A DNA stretch of 64,000 nucleotides from Limnoperna fortunei (GCA_944474755.1 OX104124.1:43043342-43107341); one strand, 5' to 3'. Numbered from the stretch's first letter, positions 12,900-26,695 are shown. Program-made: numbers and translations. Notes: generated from the letters alone by a model not told the origin.

Positions 12900-15800
12900 A
12901 CTATTGTGGTGTTGTATGACTGGATGTAATTAGGTGTCCTACAGTTTACTATTGTGGTGTTGTATGACGTGAAGTAATTAGGTGTCCTCCAGTGTACTAT
13001 TGTGGCGTTGTATGACTGGATGTAATTAGGTGTCCTCCAGTGTACTATTGTGGTGTTGTATGACGTGATGTAATTAGGTGTCCTCCGGTGTACTATTGTG
13101 GCGTTGTATGACGTGATGTAATTAGGTGTCCTCCAGTGTACTATTGTGGCGTGGTATGACTGGATGTAATTAGGTGTCCTCCAGTGTACTATTGTGGTGT
13201 TGTATGACGTGATGTAATTAGGTGTCCTCCAGTGTACTATTGTGGTGTTGTATGACGTGATGTAATTAGGTGTCCTCCAGTGTACTATTGTGGTGTTGTA
13301 TGACTGGATGTAATTAGGTGTCCTCCAGGGTACTATTGTGGCGTTGTATGACTGGATGTAATTAGGTGTCCTCCAGTGTACTATTGTGGTGTTGTATGAC
13401 GTGATGTAACTAGGTGTCCTCCAGTGTACTATTGTGGCGTTGTATGACGTGATGTAATTAGGTGTCCTCCAGTGTACTATTGTGGCGTTGTATGACGTGA
13501 TGTAATTAGGTGTCCTCCAGTGTACTATTGTGGTGTTGTATGACTGGATGTAATTAGGTGTCCTCCAGTGTACTATTGTGGTGTTGTATGACGTGATGTA
13601 ATTAGGTGTCCTCCAGTGTACTATTGTGGTGTTGTATGACGTGATGTAATTAGGTGTCCTCCAGTGTACTATTGTGGTGTTGTATGACTGGATGTAATTA
13701 GGTGTCCTCCAGTGTACTATTGTGGTGTTGTATGACTGGATGTAATTAGGTGTCCTCCAGTGTACTATTGTGGTGTTGTATGACGTGATGTAATTAGGTG
13801 TCCTCCAGTGTACTATTGTGGTGTTGTATGACGTGATGTAATTAGGTGTCCTCCAGTGTACTATTGTGGTGTTGTATGACGTGATGTAATTAGGTGTCCT
13901 CCAGTGTACTATTGTGGTGTTGTATGACTGGATGTAATTAGGTGTCCTCCAGTGTACTATTGTGGCGTTTTATGACTGGATGTAATTAGGTGTCCTTCAG
14001 TGTACTATTGTGGTGTTGTATGACTGGATGTAATTAGGTGTCCTCCAGTGTACTATTGTGGTGTTGTATGACGTGATGTAATTAGGTGTCCTCCAGTGTA
14101 CTATTGTGGCGTTGTATGACGTGATGTAATTAGGTGTCCTCCAGTGTACTATTGTGGTGTTGTATGACTGGATGTAATTAGGTGTCCTCCAGTGTACTAT
14201 TGTGGTGTTGTATGACTGGATGTAATTAGGTGTCCTCCAGTGTACTATTGTGGCGTTGTATGACGTGATGTAATTAGGTGTCCTCCAGTGTACTATTGTG
14301 GTGTTGTATGACTGGATGTAATTAGGTGTCCTCCAGTGTACTATTGTGGTGTTGTATGACTGGATGTAATTAGGTGTCCTCCAGTGTACTATTGTGGTGT
14401 TGTATGACTGGATGTAATTAGGTGTCCTCCAGTGTACTATTGTGGTGTTGTATGACTGGATGTAATTAGGTGTCCTCCAGTGTACTATTGTGGCGTTGTA
14501 TGACGTGATGTAATTAGGTGTCTTCCAGTGTACTATTGTGGTGTTGTATGACTGGATGTAATTAGGTGTCCTCCAGTGTACTATTGTGGTGTTGTATGAC
14601 TGGATGTAATTAGGTGTCCTCCAGTGTACTATTGTGGTGTTGTATGACGTGATGTAATTAGGTGTCCTCCAGTGTACTATTGTGGTGTTGTATGACTGGA
14701 TGTAATTAGGTGTCCTCCAGTGTACTATTGTGGTGTTGTATGACTGGATGTAATTAGGTGTCCTCCAGTGTACTATTGTGGTGTTGTATGACTGGATGTA
14801 ATTAGGTGTCCTCCAGTGTACTATTGTGGTGTTGTATGACGTGATGTAATTAGGTGTCCTCCAGTGTACTATTGTGGTGTTGTATGACTGGATGTAATTA
14901 GTTGTCCTCCAGTGTACTATTGTGGTGTTGTATGACTGGATGTAATTAGGTGTCCTCCAGTGTACTATTGTGGTGTTGTATGACTGGATTTAATTAGGTG
15001 TCCTCCATTTTACTATTGTGGTGTTGTATGACGTGATGTAATTAGGTGTCCTCCAGTGTACTATTGTGGCGTTGTATGACTGGATGTAATTAGGTGTCCT
15101 CCAGTGTACTATTGTGATGTTGTATGACTGGATGTAATTAGTTGTCCTCCAGTGTACTATTGTGGTGTTGTATGACTGGATGTAATTAGGTGTCCTCCAG
15201 TGTACTATTGTGGTGTTGTATGACTGGATGTAATTAGGTGTCCTCCATTTTACTATTGTGGTGTTGTATGACGTGATGTAATTAGGTGTCCTCCAGAGTA
15301 CTATTGTGGTGTTGTATGAGTGGATGTAATTAGGTGTCCTCCAGTGTACTATTGTGATGTTGTATGACGTGATGTAATTAGGTGTCCTCCAGTGTACTAT
15401 TGTGGCGTTGTATGACTGGATGTAATTAGGTGTCCTCCAGTGTACTATTGTGGTGTTGTATGACTGGATGTAATTAGGTGTCCTCCAGTGTACTATTGTG
15501 GTGTTGTATGACGTGATGTAATTAGGTGTCCTCCAGTGTACTATTGTGGTGTTGTATGACGTGATGTAATTAGGTGTCCTCCAGTGTACTATTGTGATGT
15601 TGTATGACGTGATGTAATTAGGTGTCCTCCAGTGTACTATTGTGGCGTTGTATGACTGGATGTAATTAGGTGTCCTCCAGTGTACTATTGTGGTGTTGTA
15701 TGACTGGATGTAATTAGGTGTCCTCCAGTGTACTATTGTGGTGTTGTATGACGTGATGTAATTAGGTGTCCTCCAGTGTACTATTGTGGTGTTGTATGAC

Positions 15801-18800
15801 GTGATGTAATTAGGTGTCCTCCAGTGTACTATTGTGATGTTGTATGACGTGATGTAATTAGGTGTCCTCCAGTGTACTATTGTGGTGTTGTATGACTGGA
15901 TGTAATTAGGTGGCCTCCAGTGTACTATTGTGGTGTTGTATGACGTCATGTAATTAGGTGTCCTCCAGTGTACTATTGTGGTGTTGTATGACTGGATGTA
16001 ATTAGGTGTCCTCCAGTGTTCTATTGTGGTGTTGTATGACTGGATGTAATTAGGTGTCCTCCAGTGTACTATTGTGGTGTTGTATGACTGGATGTAATTA
16101 GGTGTCCTCCAGTGTACTATTGTGGTGTTGTATGACTGGATGTAATTAGGTGTCCTACAGTTTACTATTGTGGTGTTGTATGACGTGAAGTAATTAGGTG
16201 TCCTCCAGTGTACTATTGTGGTGTTGTATGACTGGATGTAATTAGGTGTCCTCCAGTGTACTATTGTGGTGTTGTATGACTGGATGTAATTAGGTGTCCT
16301 CCAGTGTACTATTGTGGTGTTGTATGACGTGATGTAATTAGGTGTCCTCCAGTGTACTATTGTGGCGTTGTATGACTGGATGTAATTAGGTGTCCTCCAG
16401 TGTACTATTGTGGCGTTGTATGACTGGATGTAATTAGGTGTCCTCCAGTGTACTATTGTGGTGTTGTATGACGTGATGTAATTAGGTGTCCTCCGGTGTA
16501 CTATTGTGGCGTTGTATGACGTGATGTAATTAGGTGTCCTCCAGTGTACTATTGTGGCGTGGTATGACTGGATGTAATTAGGTGTCCTCCAGTGTACTAT
16601 TGTGGTGTTGTATGACGTGATGTAATTAGGTGTCCTCCAGTGTACTATTGTGGTGTTGTATGACGTGATGTAATTAGGTGTCCTCCAGTGTACTATTGTG
16701 GTGTTGTATGACTGGATGTAATTAGGTGTCCTCCAGGGTACTATTGTGGCGTTGTATGACTGGATGTAATTAGGTGTCCTCCAGTGTACTATTGTGGTGT
16801 TGTATGACGTGATGTAACTAGGTGTCCTCCAGTGTACTATTGTGGCGTTGTATGACGTGATGTAATTAGGTGTCCTCCAGTGTACTATTGTGGCGTTGTA
16901 TGACGTGATGTAATTAGGTGTCCTCCAGTGTACTATTGTGGTGTTGTATGACTGGATGTAATTAGGTGTCCTCCAGTGTACTATTGTGGTGTTGTATGAC
17001 GTGATGTAATTAGGTGTCCTCCAGTGTACTATTGTGGTGTTGTATGACGTGATGTAATTAGGTGTCCTCCAGTGTACTATTGTGGTGTTGTATGACTGGA
17101 TGTAATTAGGTGTCCTCCAGTGTACTATTGTGGTGTTGTATGACTGGATGTAATTAGGTGTCCTCCAGTGTACTATTGTGGTGTTGTATGACGTGATGTA
17201 ATTAGGTGTCCTCCAGTGTACTATTGTGGTGTTGTATGACGTGATGTAATTAGGTGTCCTCCAGTGTACTATTGTGGTGTTGTATGACGTGATGTAATTA
17301 GGTGTCCTCCAGTGTACTATTGTGGTGTTGTATGACTGGATGTAATTAGGTGTCCTCCAGTGTACTATTGTGGCGTTTTATGACTGGATGTAATTAGGTG
17401 TCCTTCAGTGTACTATTGTGGTGTTGTATGACTGGATGTAATTAGGTGTCCTCCAGTGTACTATTGTGGTGTTGTATGACGTGATGTAATTAGGTGTCCT
17501 CCAGTGTACTATTGTGGCGTTGTATGACGTGATGTAATTAGGTGTCCTCCAGTGTACTATTGTGGTGTTGTATGACTGGATGTAATTAGGTGTCCTCCAG
17601 TGTACTATTGTGGTGTTGTATGACTGGATGTAATTAGGTGTCCTCCAGTGTACTATTGTGGCGTTGTATGACGTGATGTAATTAGGTGTCCTCCAGTGTA
17701 CTATTGTGGTGTTGTATGACTGGATGTAATTAGGTGTCCTCCAGTGTACTATTGTGGTGTTGTATGACTGGATGTAATTAGGTGTCCTCCAGTGTACTAT
17801 TGTGGTGTTGTATGACTGGATGTAATTAGGTGTCCTCCAGTGTACTATTGTGGTGTTGTATGACTGGATGTAATTAGGTGTCCTCCAGTGTACTATTGTG
17901 GCGTTGTATGACGTGATGTAATTAGGTGTCTTCCAGTGTACTATTGTGGTGTTGTATGACTGGATGTAATTAGGTGTCCTCCAGTGTACTATTGTGGTGT
18001 TGTATGACTGGATGTAATTAGTTGTCCTCCAGTGTACTATTGTGGTGTTGTATGACGTGATGTAATTAGGTGTCCTCCAGTGTACTATTGTGGTGTTGTA
18101 TGACTGGATGTAATTAGGTGTCCTCCAGTGTACTATTGTGGTGTTGTATGACTGGATGTAATTAGGTGTCCTCCAGTGTACTATTGTGGTGTTGTATGAC
18201 TGGATGTAATTAGGTGTCCTCCAGTGTACTATTGTGGTGTTGTATGACGTGATGTAATTAGGTGTCCTCCAGTGTACTATTGTGGTGTTGTATGACTGGA
18301 TGTAATTAGTTGTCCTCCAGTGTACTATTGTGGTGTTGTATGACTGGATGTAATTAGGTGTCCTCCAGTGTACTATTGTGGTGTTGTATGACTGGATTTA
18401 ATTAGGTGTCCTCCATTTTACTATTGTGGTGTTGTATGACGTGATGTAATTAGGTGTCCTCCAGTGTACTATTGTGGCGTTGTATGACTGGATGTAATTA
18501 GGTGTCCTCCAGTGTACTATTGTGATGTTGTATGACTGGATGTAATTAGTTGTCCTCCAGTGTACTATTGTGGTGTTGTATGACTGGATGTAATTAGGTG
18601 TCCTCCAGTGTACTATTGTGGTGTTGTATGACTGGATGTAATAAGGTGTCCTCCATTTTACTATTGTGGTGTTGTATGACGTGATGTAATTAGGTGTCCT
18701 CCAGAGTACTATTGTGGTGTTGTATGAGTGGATGTAATTAGGTGTCCTCCAGTGTACTATTGTGATGTTGTATGACGTGATGTAATTAGGTGTCCTCCAG

Positions 18801-18950
18801 TGTACTATTGTGGCGTTGTATGACTGGATGTAATTAGGTGTCCTCCAGTGTACTATTGTGGTGTTGTATGACTGGATGTAATTAGGTGTCCTCCAGTGTA
18901 CTATTGTGGTGTTGTATGACGTGATGTAATTAGGTGTCCTCCAGTGTACT
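12900..18950. repeat. 3408-bp higher-order repeat (71 units), two copies
   Basis: Marker variants pair at a spacing of 3408 bp. GCGTGGTATG occurs near 13150 and 16558, CTCCAGGG near 13324 and 16732, GCGTTTTATG at 13965 and 17373, TCTTCCAG near 14521 and 17929, GGATTTAATT near 14987 and 18395, CCATTTTAC at 15005 and 18413, CTCCAGAG at 15291 and 18699, and TATGAGTGG near 15316 and 18724. At the left end the spacing is 3216 bp (ACAGTTTACT at 12941, with its partner at 16157), so four units were gained or lost inside one copy, around 16200-16390. Confidence 0.88.
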
Positions 18951-20480
18951 ATTGTGGTGTTGTATGACGTGATGTAATTAGGTGTCCTCCAGTGTACTAT
19001 TGTGGTGTTGTATGACGTGATGTAATTAGGTGTCCTCCAGTGTACTATTGTGGTGTTGTATGACTGGATGTAATTAGGTGTCCTCCAGTGTACTATTGTG
19101 GCGTTTTATGACTGGATGTAATGAGGTGTCCTTCAGTGTACTATTGTGGTGTTGTATGACTGGATGTAATTAGGTGTCCTCCAGTGTACTATTGTGGTGT
19201 TGTATGACGTGATGTAATTAGGTGTCCTCCAGTGTACTATTGTGGCGTTGTATGACGTGATGTAATTAGGTGTCCTCCAGTGTACTATTGTGGTGTTGTA
19301 TGACTGGATGTAATTAGGTGTCCTCCAGTGTACTATTGTGGTGTTGTATGACTGGATGTAATTAGGTGTCCTCCAGTGTACTATTGTGGCGTTGTATGAC
19401 GTGATGTAATTAGGTGTCCTCCAGTGTACTATTGTGGTGTTGTATGACTGGATGTAATTAGGTTTCCTCCAGTGTACTATTGTGGTGTTGTATGACTGGA
19501 TGTAATTAGGTGTCCTCCAGTGTACTATTGTGGTGTTGTATGACTGGATGTAATTAGGTGTCCTCCAGTGTACTATTGTGGTGTTGTATGACTGGATGTA
19601 ATTAGGTGTCCTCCAGTGTACTATTGTGGCGTTGTATGACGTGATGTAATTAGGTGTCTTCCAGTGTACTATTGTGGTGTTGTATGACTGGATGTAATTA
19701 GGTGTCCTCCAGTGTACTATTGTGGTATTGTATGACTGGATGTAATTAGGTGTCCTCCAGTGTACTATTGTGGTGTTGTATGACGTGATGTAATTAGGTG
19801 TCCTCCAGTGTACTATTGTGGTGTTGTATGACTGGATGTAATTAGGTGTCCTCCAGTGTACTATTGTGGTGTTGTATGACTGGATGTAATTAGGTGTCCT
19901 CCAGTGTACTATTGTGGTGTTGTATGACTGGATGTAATTAGGTGTCCTCCAGTGTACTATTGTGGTGTTGTATGACGTGATGTAATTAGGTGTCCTCCAG
20001 TGTACTATTGTGGTGTTGTATGACTGGATGTAATTAGTTGTCCTCCAGTGTACTATTGTGGTGTTGTATGACTGGATGTAATTAGGTGTCCTCCAGTGTA
20101 CTATTGTGGTGTTGTATGACTGGATGTAATTAGGTGTCCTCCATTTTACTATTGTGGTGTTGTATGACGTGATGTAATTAGGTGTCCTCCAGTGTACTAT
20201 TGTGGCGTTGTATGACTGGATGTAATTAGGTGTCCTCCAGTGTACTATTGTGATGTTGTATGACTGGATGTAATTAGTTGTCCTCCAGTGTACTATTGTG
20301 GTATTGTATGACTGGATGTAATTAGGTGTCCTCCAGTGTACTATTGTGGTGTTGTATGACTGGATGTAATTAGGTGTCCTCCATTTTACTATTGTGGTGT
20401 TGTATGACGTGATGTAATTAGGTGTCCTCCAGAGTACTATTGTGGTGTTGTATGAGTGGATGTAATTAGGTGTCCTCCAG
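17300..20480. repeat. 1728-bp higher-order repeat (36 units), overlapping the 3408-bp duplication
   Basis: The same markers as in the 3408-bp duplication appear a third time, 1728 bp downstream. GCGTTTTATG is at 17373 and 19101, TCTTCC at 17929 and 19657, CCATTTTAC at 18413 and 20141 and again at 18653 and 20381, and CTCCAGAG at 18699 and 20427. The overlap of two spacings indicates successive rounds of unequal exchange or amplification, not one event. Confidence 0.88.
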
Positions 20481-23400
20481 TGTACTATTGTGATGTTGTA
20501 TGACGTGATGTAATTAGGTGTCCTCCAGTGTACTATTGTGGCGTTGTATGACTGGATGTAATTAGGTGTCCTCCAGTGTACTATTGTGGTGTTGTATGAC
20601 GTGATGTAATTAGGTGTCCTCCAGTGTACTATTGTGGCGTTGTATGACGTGATGTAATTAGGTGTCCTCCAGTGTACTATTGTGGCGTTGTATGACTGGA
20701 TGTAATTAGGTGTCCTCCAGTGTACTATTGTGGTGTTGTATGACTGGATGTAATTAGGTGTCCTCCAGTGTACTATTGTGGTGTTGTATGACGTGATGTA
20801 ATTAGGTGTCCTCCAGTGTACTATTGTGGTGTTGTATGACTGGATGTAATTAGGTGTCCTCCAGTGTACTATTGTGGTGTTGTATGACTGGATGTAATTA
20901 GGTGTCCTCCAGTGTACTATTGTGGTGTTGTATGACTGGATGTTATTAGGTGTCCTCCAGTGTACTATTGTGGTGTTGTATGACGTGATGTAATTAGGTG
21001 TCCTCCAGTGTACTATTGTGGTGTTGTATGACTGGATGTAATTAGTTGTCCTCCAGTGTACTATTGTGGTGTTGTATGACTGGATGTAACTAGGTGTCCT
21101 CCAGTGTACTATTGTGGTGTTGTATGACTGGATGTAATTAGGTGTCCTCCATTTTACTATTGTGGTGTTGTATGACGTGATGTAATTAGGTGTCCTCCAG
21201 TGTACTATTGTGGCGTTGTATGACTGGATGTAATTAGGTGTCCTCCAGTGTACTATTGTGGTGTTGTATGACGTGATGTAATTAGGTGTCCTCCGGTGTA
21301 CTATTGTGGCGTTGTATGACGTGATGTAATTAGGTGTCCTCCAGTGTACTATTGTGGCGTTGTATGACTGGATGTAATTTGGTGTCCTCCAGTGTACTAT
21401 TGTGGTGTTGTATGACGTGATGTAATTAGGTGTCCTCCAGTGTACTATTGTGGTGTTGTATGACGTGATGTAATTAGGTGTCCTCCAGTGTACTATTGTG
21501 GTGTTGTATGACTGGATGTAATTAGGTGTCCTCCAGTGTACTATTGTGGTGTTGTATGACTGGATGTAATTAGGTGTCCTCCAGTGTACTATTGTGGTGT
21601 TGTATGACTGGATTTAATTAGGTGTCCTCCAGTGTACTATTGTGGTGTTGTATGACGTGATGTAATTAGGTGTCCTCCAGTGGACTATTGTGGTGTTGTA
21701 TGACTGGATGTAATTAGTTGTCCTCCAGTGTACTATTGTGGTGTTGTATGACTGGATGTAATTAGGTGTCCTCCAGTGTACTATTGTGGTGTTGTATGAC
21801 TGGATGTAATTAGGTGTCCTCCATTTTACTATTGTGGTGTTGTATGACTGGATGTAATTAGGTGTACTCCAGTGTACTATTGTGGTGTTGTATGACTGGA
21901 TGTAATTAGGTGTCCTCCAGTGTACTATTGTGGCGTTGTATGACTGGATGTAATTAGGTGTCCTCCAGTGTACTATTGTGGTGTTGTATGACGTGATGTA
22001 ATTAGGTGTCCTCCGGTGTACTATTGTGGCGTTGTATGACGTGATGTAATTAGGTGTCCTCCAGTGTACTATTGTGGCGTTGTATGACTGGATGTAATTA
22101 GGTGTCCTCCAGTGTACTATTGTGGTGTTGTATGACTGGATGTAATTAGGTGTCCTCCAGTGTACTATTGTGACGTTGTATGACGTGATGTAATTAGGTG
22201 TCCTCCAGTGTACTATTGTGGTGTTGTATGACTGGATGTAATTAGGTGTCCTCCAGTGTACTATTGTGGTGTTGTATAACTGGATGTAATTAGGTGTCCT
22301 CCAGTGTACTATTGTGGTGTTGTATGACGTGATGTAATTAGGTGTCCTCCAGTGTACTATTGTGGTGTTGTATGACTGGATGTAATTAGTTGTCCTCCAG
22401 TGTACTATTGTGGTGTTGTATGACTGGATGTAACTAGGTGTCCTCCAGTGTACTATTGTGGTGTTGTATGACTGGATGTAATTAGGTGTCCTCCATTTTA
22501 CTATTGTGGTGTTGTATGACGTGATGTAATTAGGTGTCCTCCAGTGTACTATTGTGGCGTTGTATGACTGGATGTAATTAGGTGTCCTCCAGTGTACTAT
22601 TGTGGTGTTGTATGACGTGATGTAATTAGGTGTCCTCCGGTGTACTATTGTGGCGTTGTATGACGTGATGTAATTAGGTGTCCTCCAGTGTACTATTGTG
22701 GCGTTGTATGACTGGATGTAATTAGGTGTCCTCCAGTGTACTATTGTGGTGTTGTATGACGTGATGTAATTAGGTGTCCTCCAGTGTACTATTGTGGTGT
22801 TGTATGACGTGATGTAATTAGGTGTCCTCCAGTGTACTATTGTGGTGTTGTATGACTGGATGTAATTAGGTGTCCTCCAGTGTACTATTGTGGCGTTGTA
22901 TGACTGGATGTAATTAGGTGTTCTCCAGTGTACTATTGTGGTGTTGTATGACTGGATGTAATTAGGTGTCCTCCAGTGTACTATTGTGGTGTTGTATGAC
23001 GTGATGTAACTAGGTGTCCTCCAGTGTACTATTGTGGCGTTGTATGACGTGATGTAATTAGGTGTCCTCCAGTGTACTATTGTGGCGTTGTATGACGTGA
23101 TGTAATTAGGTGTCCTCCAGTGTACTATTGTGGCGTTGTATGACGTGATGTAATTAGGTGTCCTCCAGTGTACTATTGTGGTGTTGTATGACTGGATGTA
23201 ATTAGGTGTCCTCCAGTGTACTATTGTGGTGTTGTATGACTGGATGTAATTAGGTGTCCTCCAGTGTACTATTGTGGCGTTGTATGACTGGATGTAATTA
23301 GGTGTCCTCCAGTGTACTATTGTGGTGTTGTATGACGTGTTGTAATTAGGTGTCCTCCAGTGTACTATTGTGGTGTTGTATGACGTGATGTAATTAGGTG

Positions 23401-25830
23401 TCCTCCAGTGTACTATTGTGGTGTTGTATGACTGGATGTAATTAGGTGTCCTCAAGTGTACTATTGTGGCGTTGTATGACTGGATGTAATTAGGTGTCCT
23501 CCAGTGTACTATTGTGGTGTTGTAAGACTGGATGTAATTAGGTGTCCTCCAGTGTACTATTGTGGTGTTGTATGACGTGATGTAATTAGGTGTCCTCCAG
23601 TGTACTATTGTGGCGTTGTATGACGTGATGTAATTAGGTGTCCTCCAGTGTACTATTGTGGTGTTGTATGACTGGATGTAATTAGGTGTCCTCCAGTGTA
23701 CTATTGTGGTGTTGTATGACTGGATGTAATTAGGTGTCCTCCAGTGTACTATTGTGGTGTTGTATGACGTGATGTAATTAGGTGTCCTCCAGTGTACTAT
23801 TGTGGTGTTGTATGACGTGATGTAATTAGGTGTCCTCCAGTGTACTATTGTGGTGTTGTATGACTGGATGTAATTAGGTGTCCTCCAGTGTACTATTGTG
23901 GCGTTGTATGACTGGATGTAATTAGGTGTCCTCCAGTGTACTATTGTGGTGTTGTATGACGTGATGTAATTAGGTGTCCTCCAGTGTACTATTGTGGCGT
24001 TGTATGACGTGATGTAATTAGGTGTCCTCCAGTGTACTATTGTGGTGTTGTATGACTGGATGTAATTAGGTGTCCTCCAGTGTACTATTGTGGTGTTGTA
24101 TGACTGGATGTAATTAGGTGTCCTCCAGTGTACTATTGTGGCGTTGTATGACGTGATGTAATTAGGTGTCCTCCAGTGTACTATTGTGGTGTTGTATGAC
24201 TGGATGTAATTAGGTGTCCTCCAGTGTACTATTGTGGTGTTGTATGACTGGATGTAATTAGGTGTCCTCCAGTGTACTATTGTGGTGTTGTATGACTGGA
24301 TGTAATTAGGTGTCCTCCAGTGTACTATTGTGGTGTTGTATGACTGGATGTAATTAGGTGTCCTCCAGTGTACTATTGTGGCGTTGTATGACGTGATGTA
24401 ATTAGGTGTCCTCCAGTGTACTATTGTGGTGTTGTATGACTGGATGTAATTAGGTGTCCTCCAGTGTACTATTGTGGTGTTGTATGACTGGATGTAATTA
24501 GGTGTCCTCCAGTGTACTATTGTGGTGTTGTATGACGTGATGTAATTAGGTGTCCTCCAGTGTACTATTGTGGTGTTGTATGACTGGATGTAATTAGGTG
24601 TCCTCCAGTGTACTATTGTGGTGTTGTATGACGTGATGTAATTAGGTGTCCTCCAGTGTACTATTGTGGTGTTGTATGACGTGATGTAATTAGGTGTCCT
24701 CCAGTGTACTATTGTGGTGTTGTATGACTGGATGTAATTAGGTGTCCTCCAGTGTACTATTGTGGCGTTGTATGACTGGATGTAATTAGGTGTCCTCCAG
24801 TGTACTATTGTGGTGTTGTATGACGTGATGTAATTAGGTGTCCTCCAGTGTACTATTGTGGCGTTGTATGACGTGATGTAATTAGGTGTCCTCCAGTGTA
24901 CTATTGTGGTGTTGTATGACTGGATGTAATTAGGTGTCCTCCAGTGTACTATTGTGGTGTTGTATGACTGGATGTAATTAGGTGTCCTCCAGTGTACTAT
25001 TGTGGCGTTGTATGACGTGATGTAATTAGGTGTCCTCCAGTGTACTATTGTGGTGTTGTATGACTGGATGTAATTAGGTGTCCTCCAGTGTACTATTGTG
25101 GTGTTGTATGACTGGATGTAATTAGGTGTCCTCCAGTGTACTATTGTGGTGTTGTATGACTGGATGTAATTAGGTGTCCTCCAGTGTACTATTGTGGTGT
25201 TGTATGACTGGATGTAATTAGGTGTCCTCCAGTGTACTATTGTGGCGTTGTATGACGTGATGTAATTAGGTGTCCTCCAGTGTACTATTGTGGTGTTGTA
25301 TGACTGGATGTAATTAGGTGTCCTCCAGTGTACTATTGTGGTGTTGTATGACTGGATGTAATTAGGTGTCCTCCAGTGTACTATTGTGGTGTTGTATGAC
25401 GTGATGTAATTAGGTGTCCTCCAGTGTACTATTGTGGTGTTGTATGACTGGATGTAATTAGGTGTCCTCCAGTGTACTATTGTGGTGTTGTATGACTGGA
25501 TGTAATTAGGTGTCCTCCAGTGTACTATTGTGGTGTTTTATGACTGGATTTAATTAGGTGTCCTCCAGTGTACTATTGTGGCGTTGTATAACGTGATGTA
25601 ATTAGGTGTCCTCCAGTGTACTATTGTGGTGTTGTATGACGTGATGTAATTAGGTGTCCTCCAGTGTACTATTGTGGTGTTGTATGACTGGATGTAATTA
25701 GGTGTCCTCCAGTGTACTATTGTGGTGTTGTATGACTGGATGTAATTAGGTGTCCTCCAGTGTACTATTGTGGTGTTGTATGAGTGGATGTAATTAGGTG
25801 TCCTCCAGTGTACTGTCGTGGCTTTATATG

Positions 25831-26690
25831 AATCCATTGGTATATATATAAGCTCAGAATAGATATATAAAGTAATTATTGCGTAGGCTGTTATTAGCGA
25901 AATAATTTAGTTTTTATTTTATTTCAATATCCCGTTCTGTTGTCAATCTATAGATGTGTTAAGTCTTTTTTATATGTTGTCATGCCTGAGATTCTAATAA
26001 AATTATTTGTGCTTAATTCGTCATTCACACTGCATTATAATTGCGATGAACCAAGCCTTCATACGTCATTCTGATTGCTGCATCACTATATTGTGAACAA
26101 TAATAAAAACTGTAAAATACCAATAGGGACATATCTCGGCCATTTCCGTCAAGATTCGGGAAAGTGATCTCAGAGTAGAGTGATCTCCATTTTTGAACTA
26201 TTTTCGGTCATTATCAATGAATCTATTTGGTCATAATTTAGTTTTTAACGTTTTTGTTCATTCATTTGATTGGTTCGTCAGTGACGGCTAGATCTTTGTT
26301 ACTGAAGACGTCACATTGTAAACAAATACTTATCCATCAAAACGTTCTTGGGTAAAGATTTTTGTATTTTTAGCGAATTCGAGTTTAAAAATTACAACAA
26401 TCCATCTGATTTTTAGTCCTGCTGAGATATTATGTGTATAGTTGAATAGATTAAAGGGTAATCTATTTCCTCGTAGTAAAATTATTGTGCTGTGTACAGA
26501 GGCTAACTGTGGTACATTTAGACCGTTTTTGTCCATATCGATACACTTAAATCTGATATTACTTTCCGATCATATATAGACGGAAATAAGCGAGGTGGTG
26601 CATGTCATCTTTCAAGGAAACATTGCAATATGGTCACGGCTGATTTTGGTTTAAATATTTTTAACATTGGAAAAATGTGTGTGTGTGTTT
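25831..26690. other. Unique AT-rich DNA at the satellite edge
   Basis: This is the first non-satellite sequence. I see no gene. A stretch near 25975-26011 with TCTAATAAAATTATTTGTGC resembles the 3' end of a retroposon: a similar AATAAAATTATTTGT string occurs near 37278. A short open frame at 26330-26536 on the minus strand has no recognisable similarity and no splice support, so it is not called. Confidence 0.5.
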
Positions 26691-26695
26691 TTTGA

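Larger units (their letters stand above)
1..25830. repeat. 48-bp tandem satellite array (about 538 units)
   Basis: The stretch is an almost uninterrupted head-to-tail array of a 48-bp unit beginning TTGTATGAC and ending TTGTGGTG. Units are highly similar. The main variants are CGTG versus CTGG after TTGTATGA, GGTG versus GGCG near the unit end, and rarer changes such as CCATTTTAC, TCCTACAG and GTGTTCTAT. Every unit carries the core ATGTAATTAGGTGTCC. The array starts before the window and decays at about 25815-25830 into unique DNA. A single-base deletion near 9069 shifts the phase; apart from it I saw no length change in the lines I compared. Rare variants recur at fixed long spacings, showing higher-order duplication. 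One minus-strand frame is open for long stretches because 48 is a multiple of three. I treat this as non-coding satellite DNA. Array size in the real genome may differ if the assembly collapsed or expanded it. Confidence 0.98.

Noticed and set aside
1..25830. Regularly spaced repeats considered as a CRISPR array
   Set aside because: Units abut without unique spacers, all 48 bp are repeated, and the surrounding sequence is eukaryotic.
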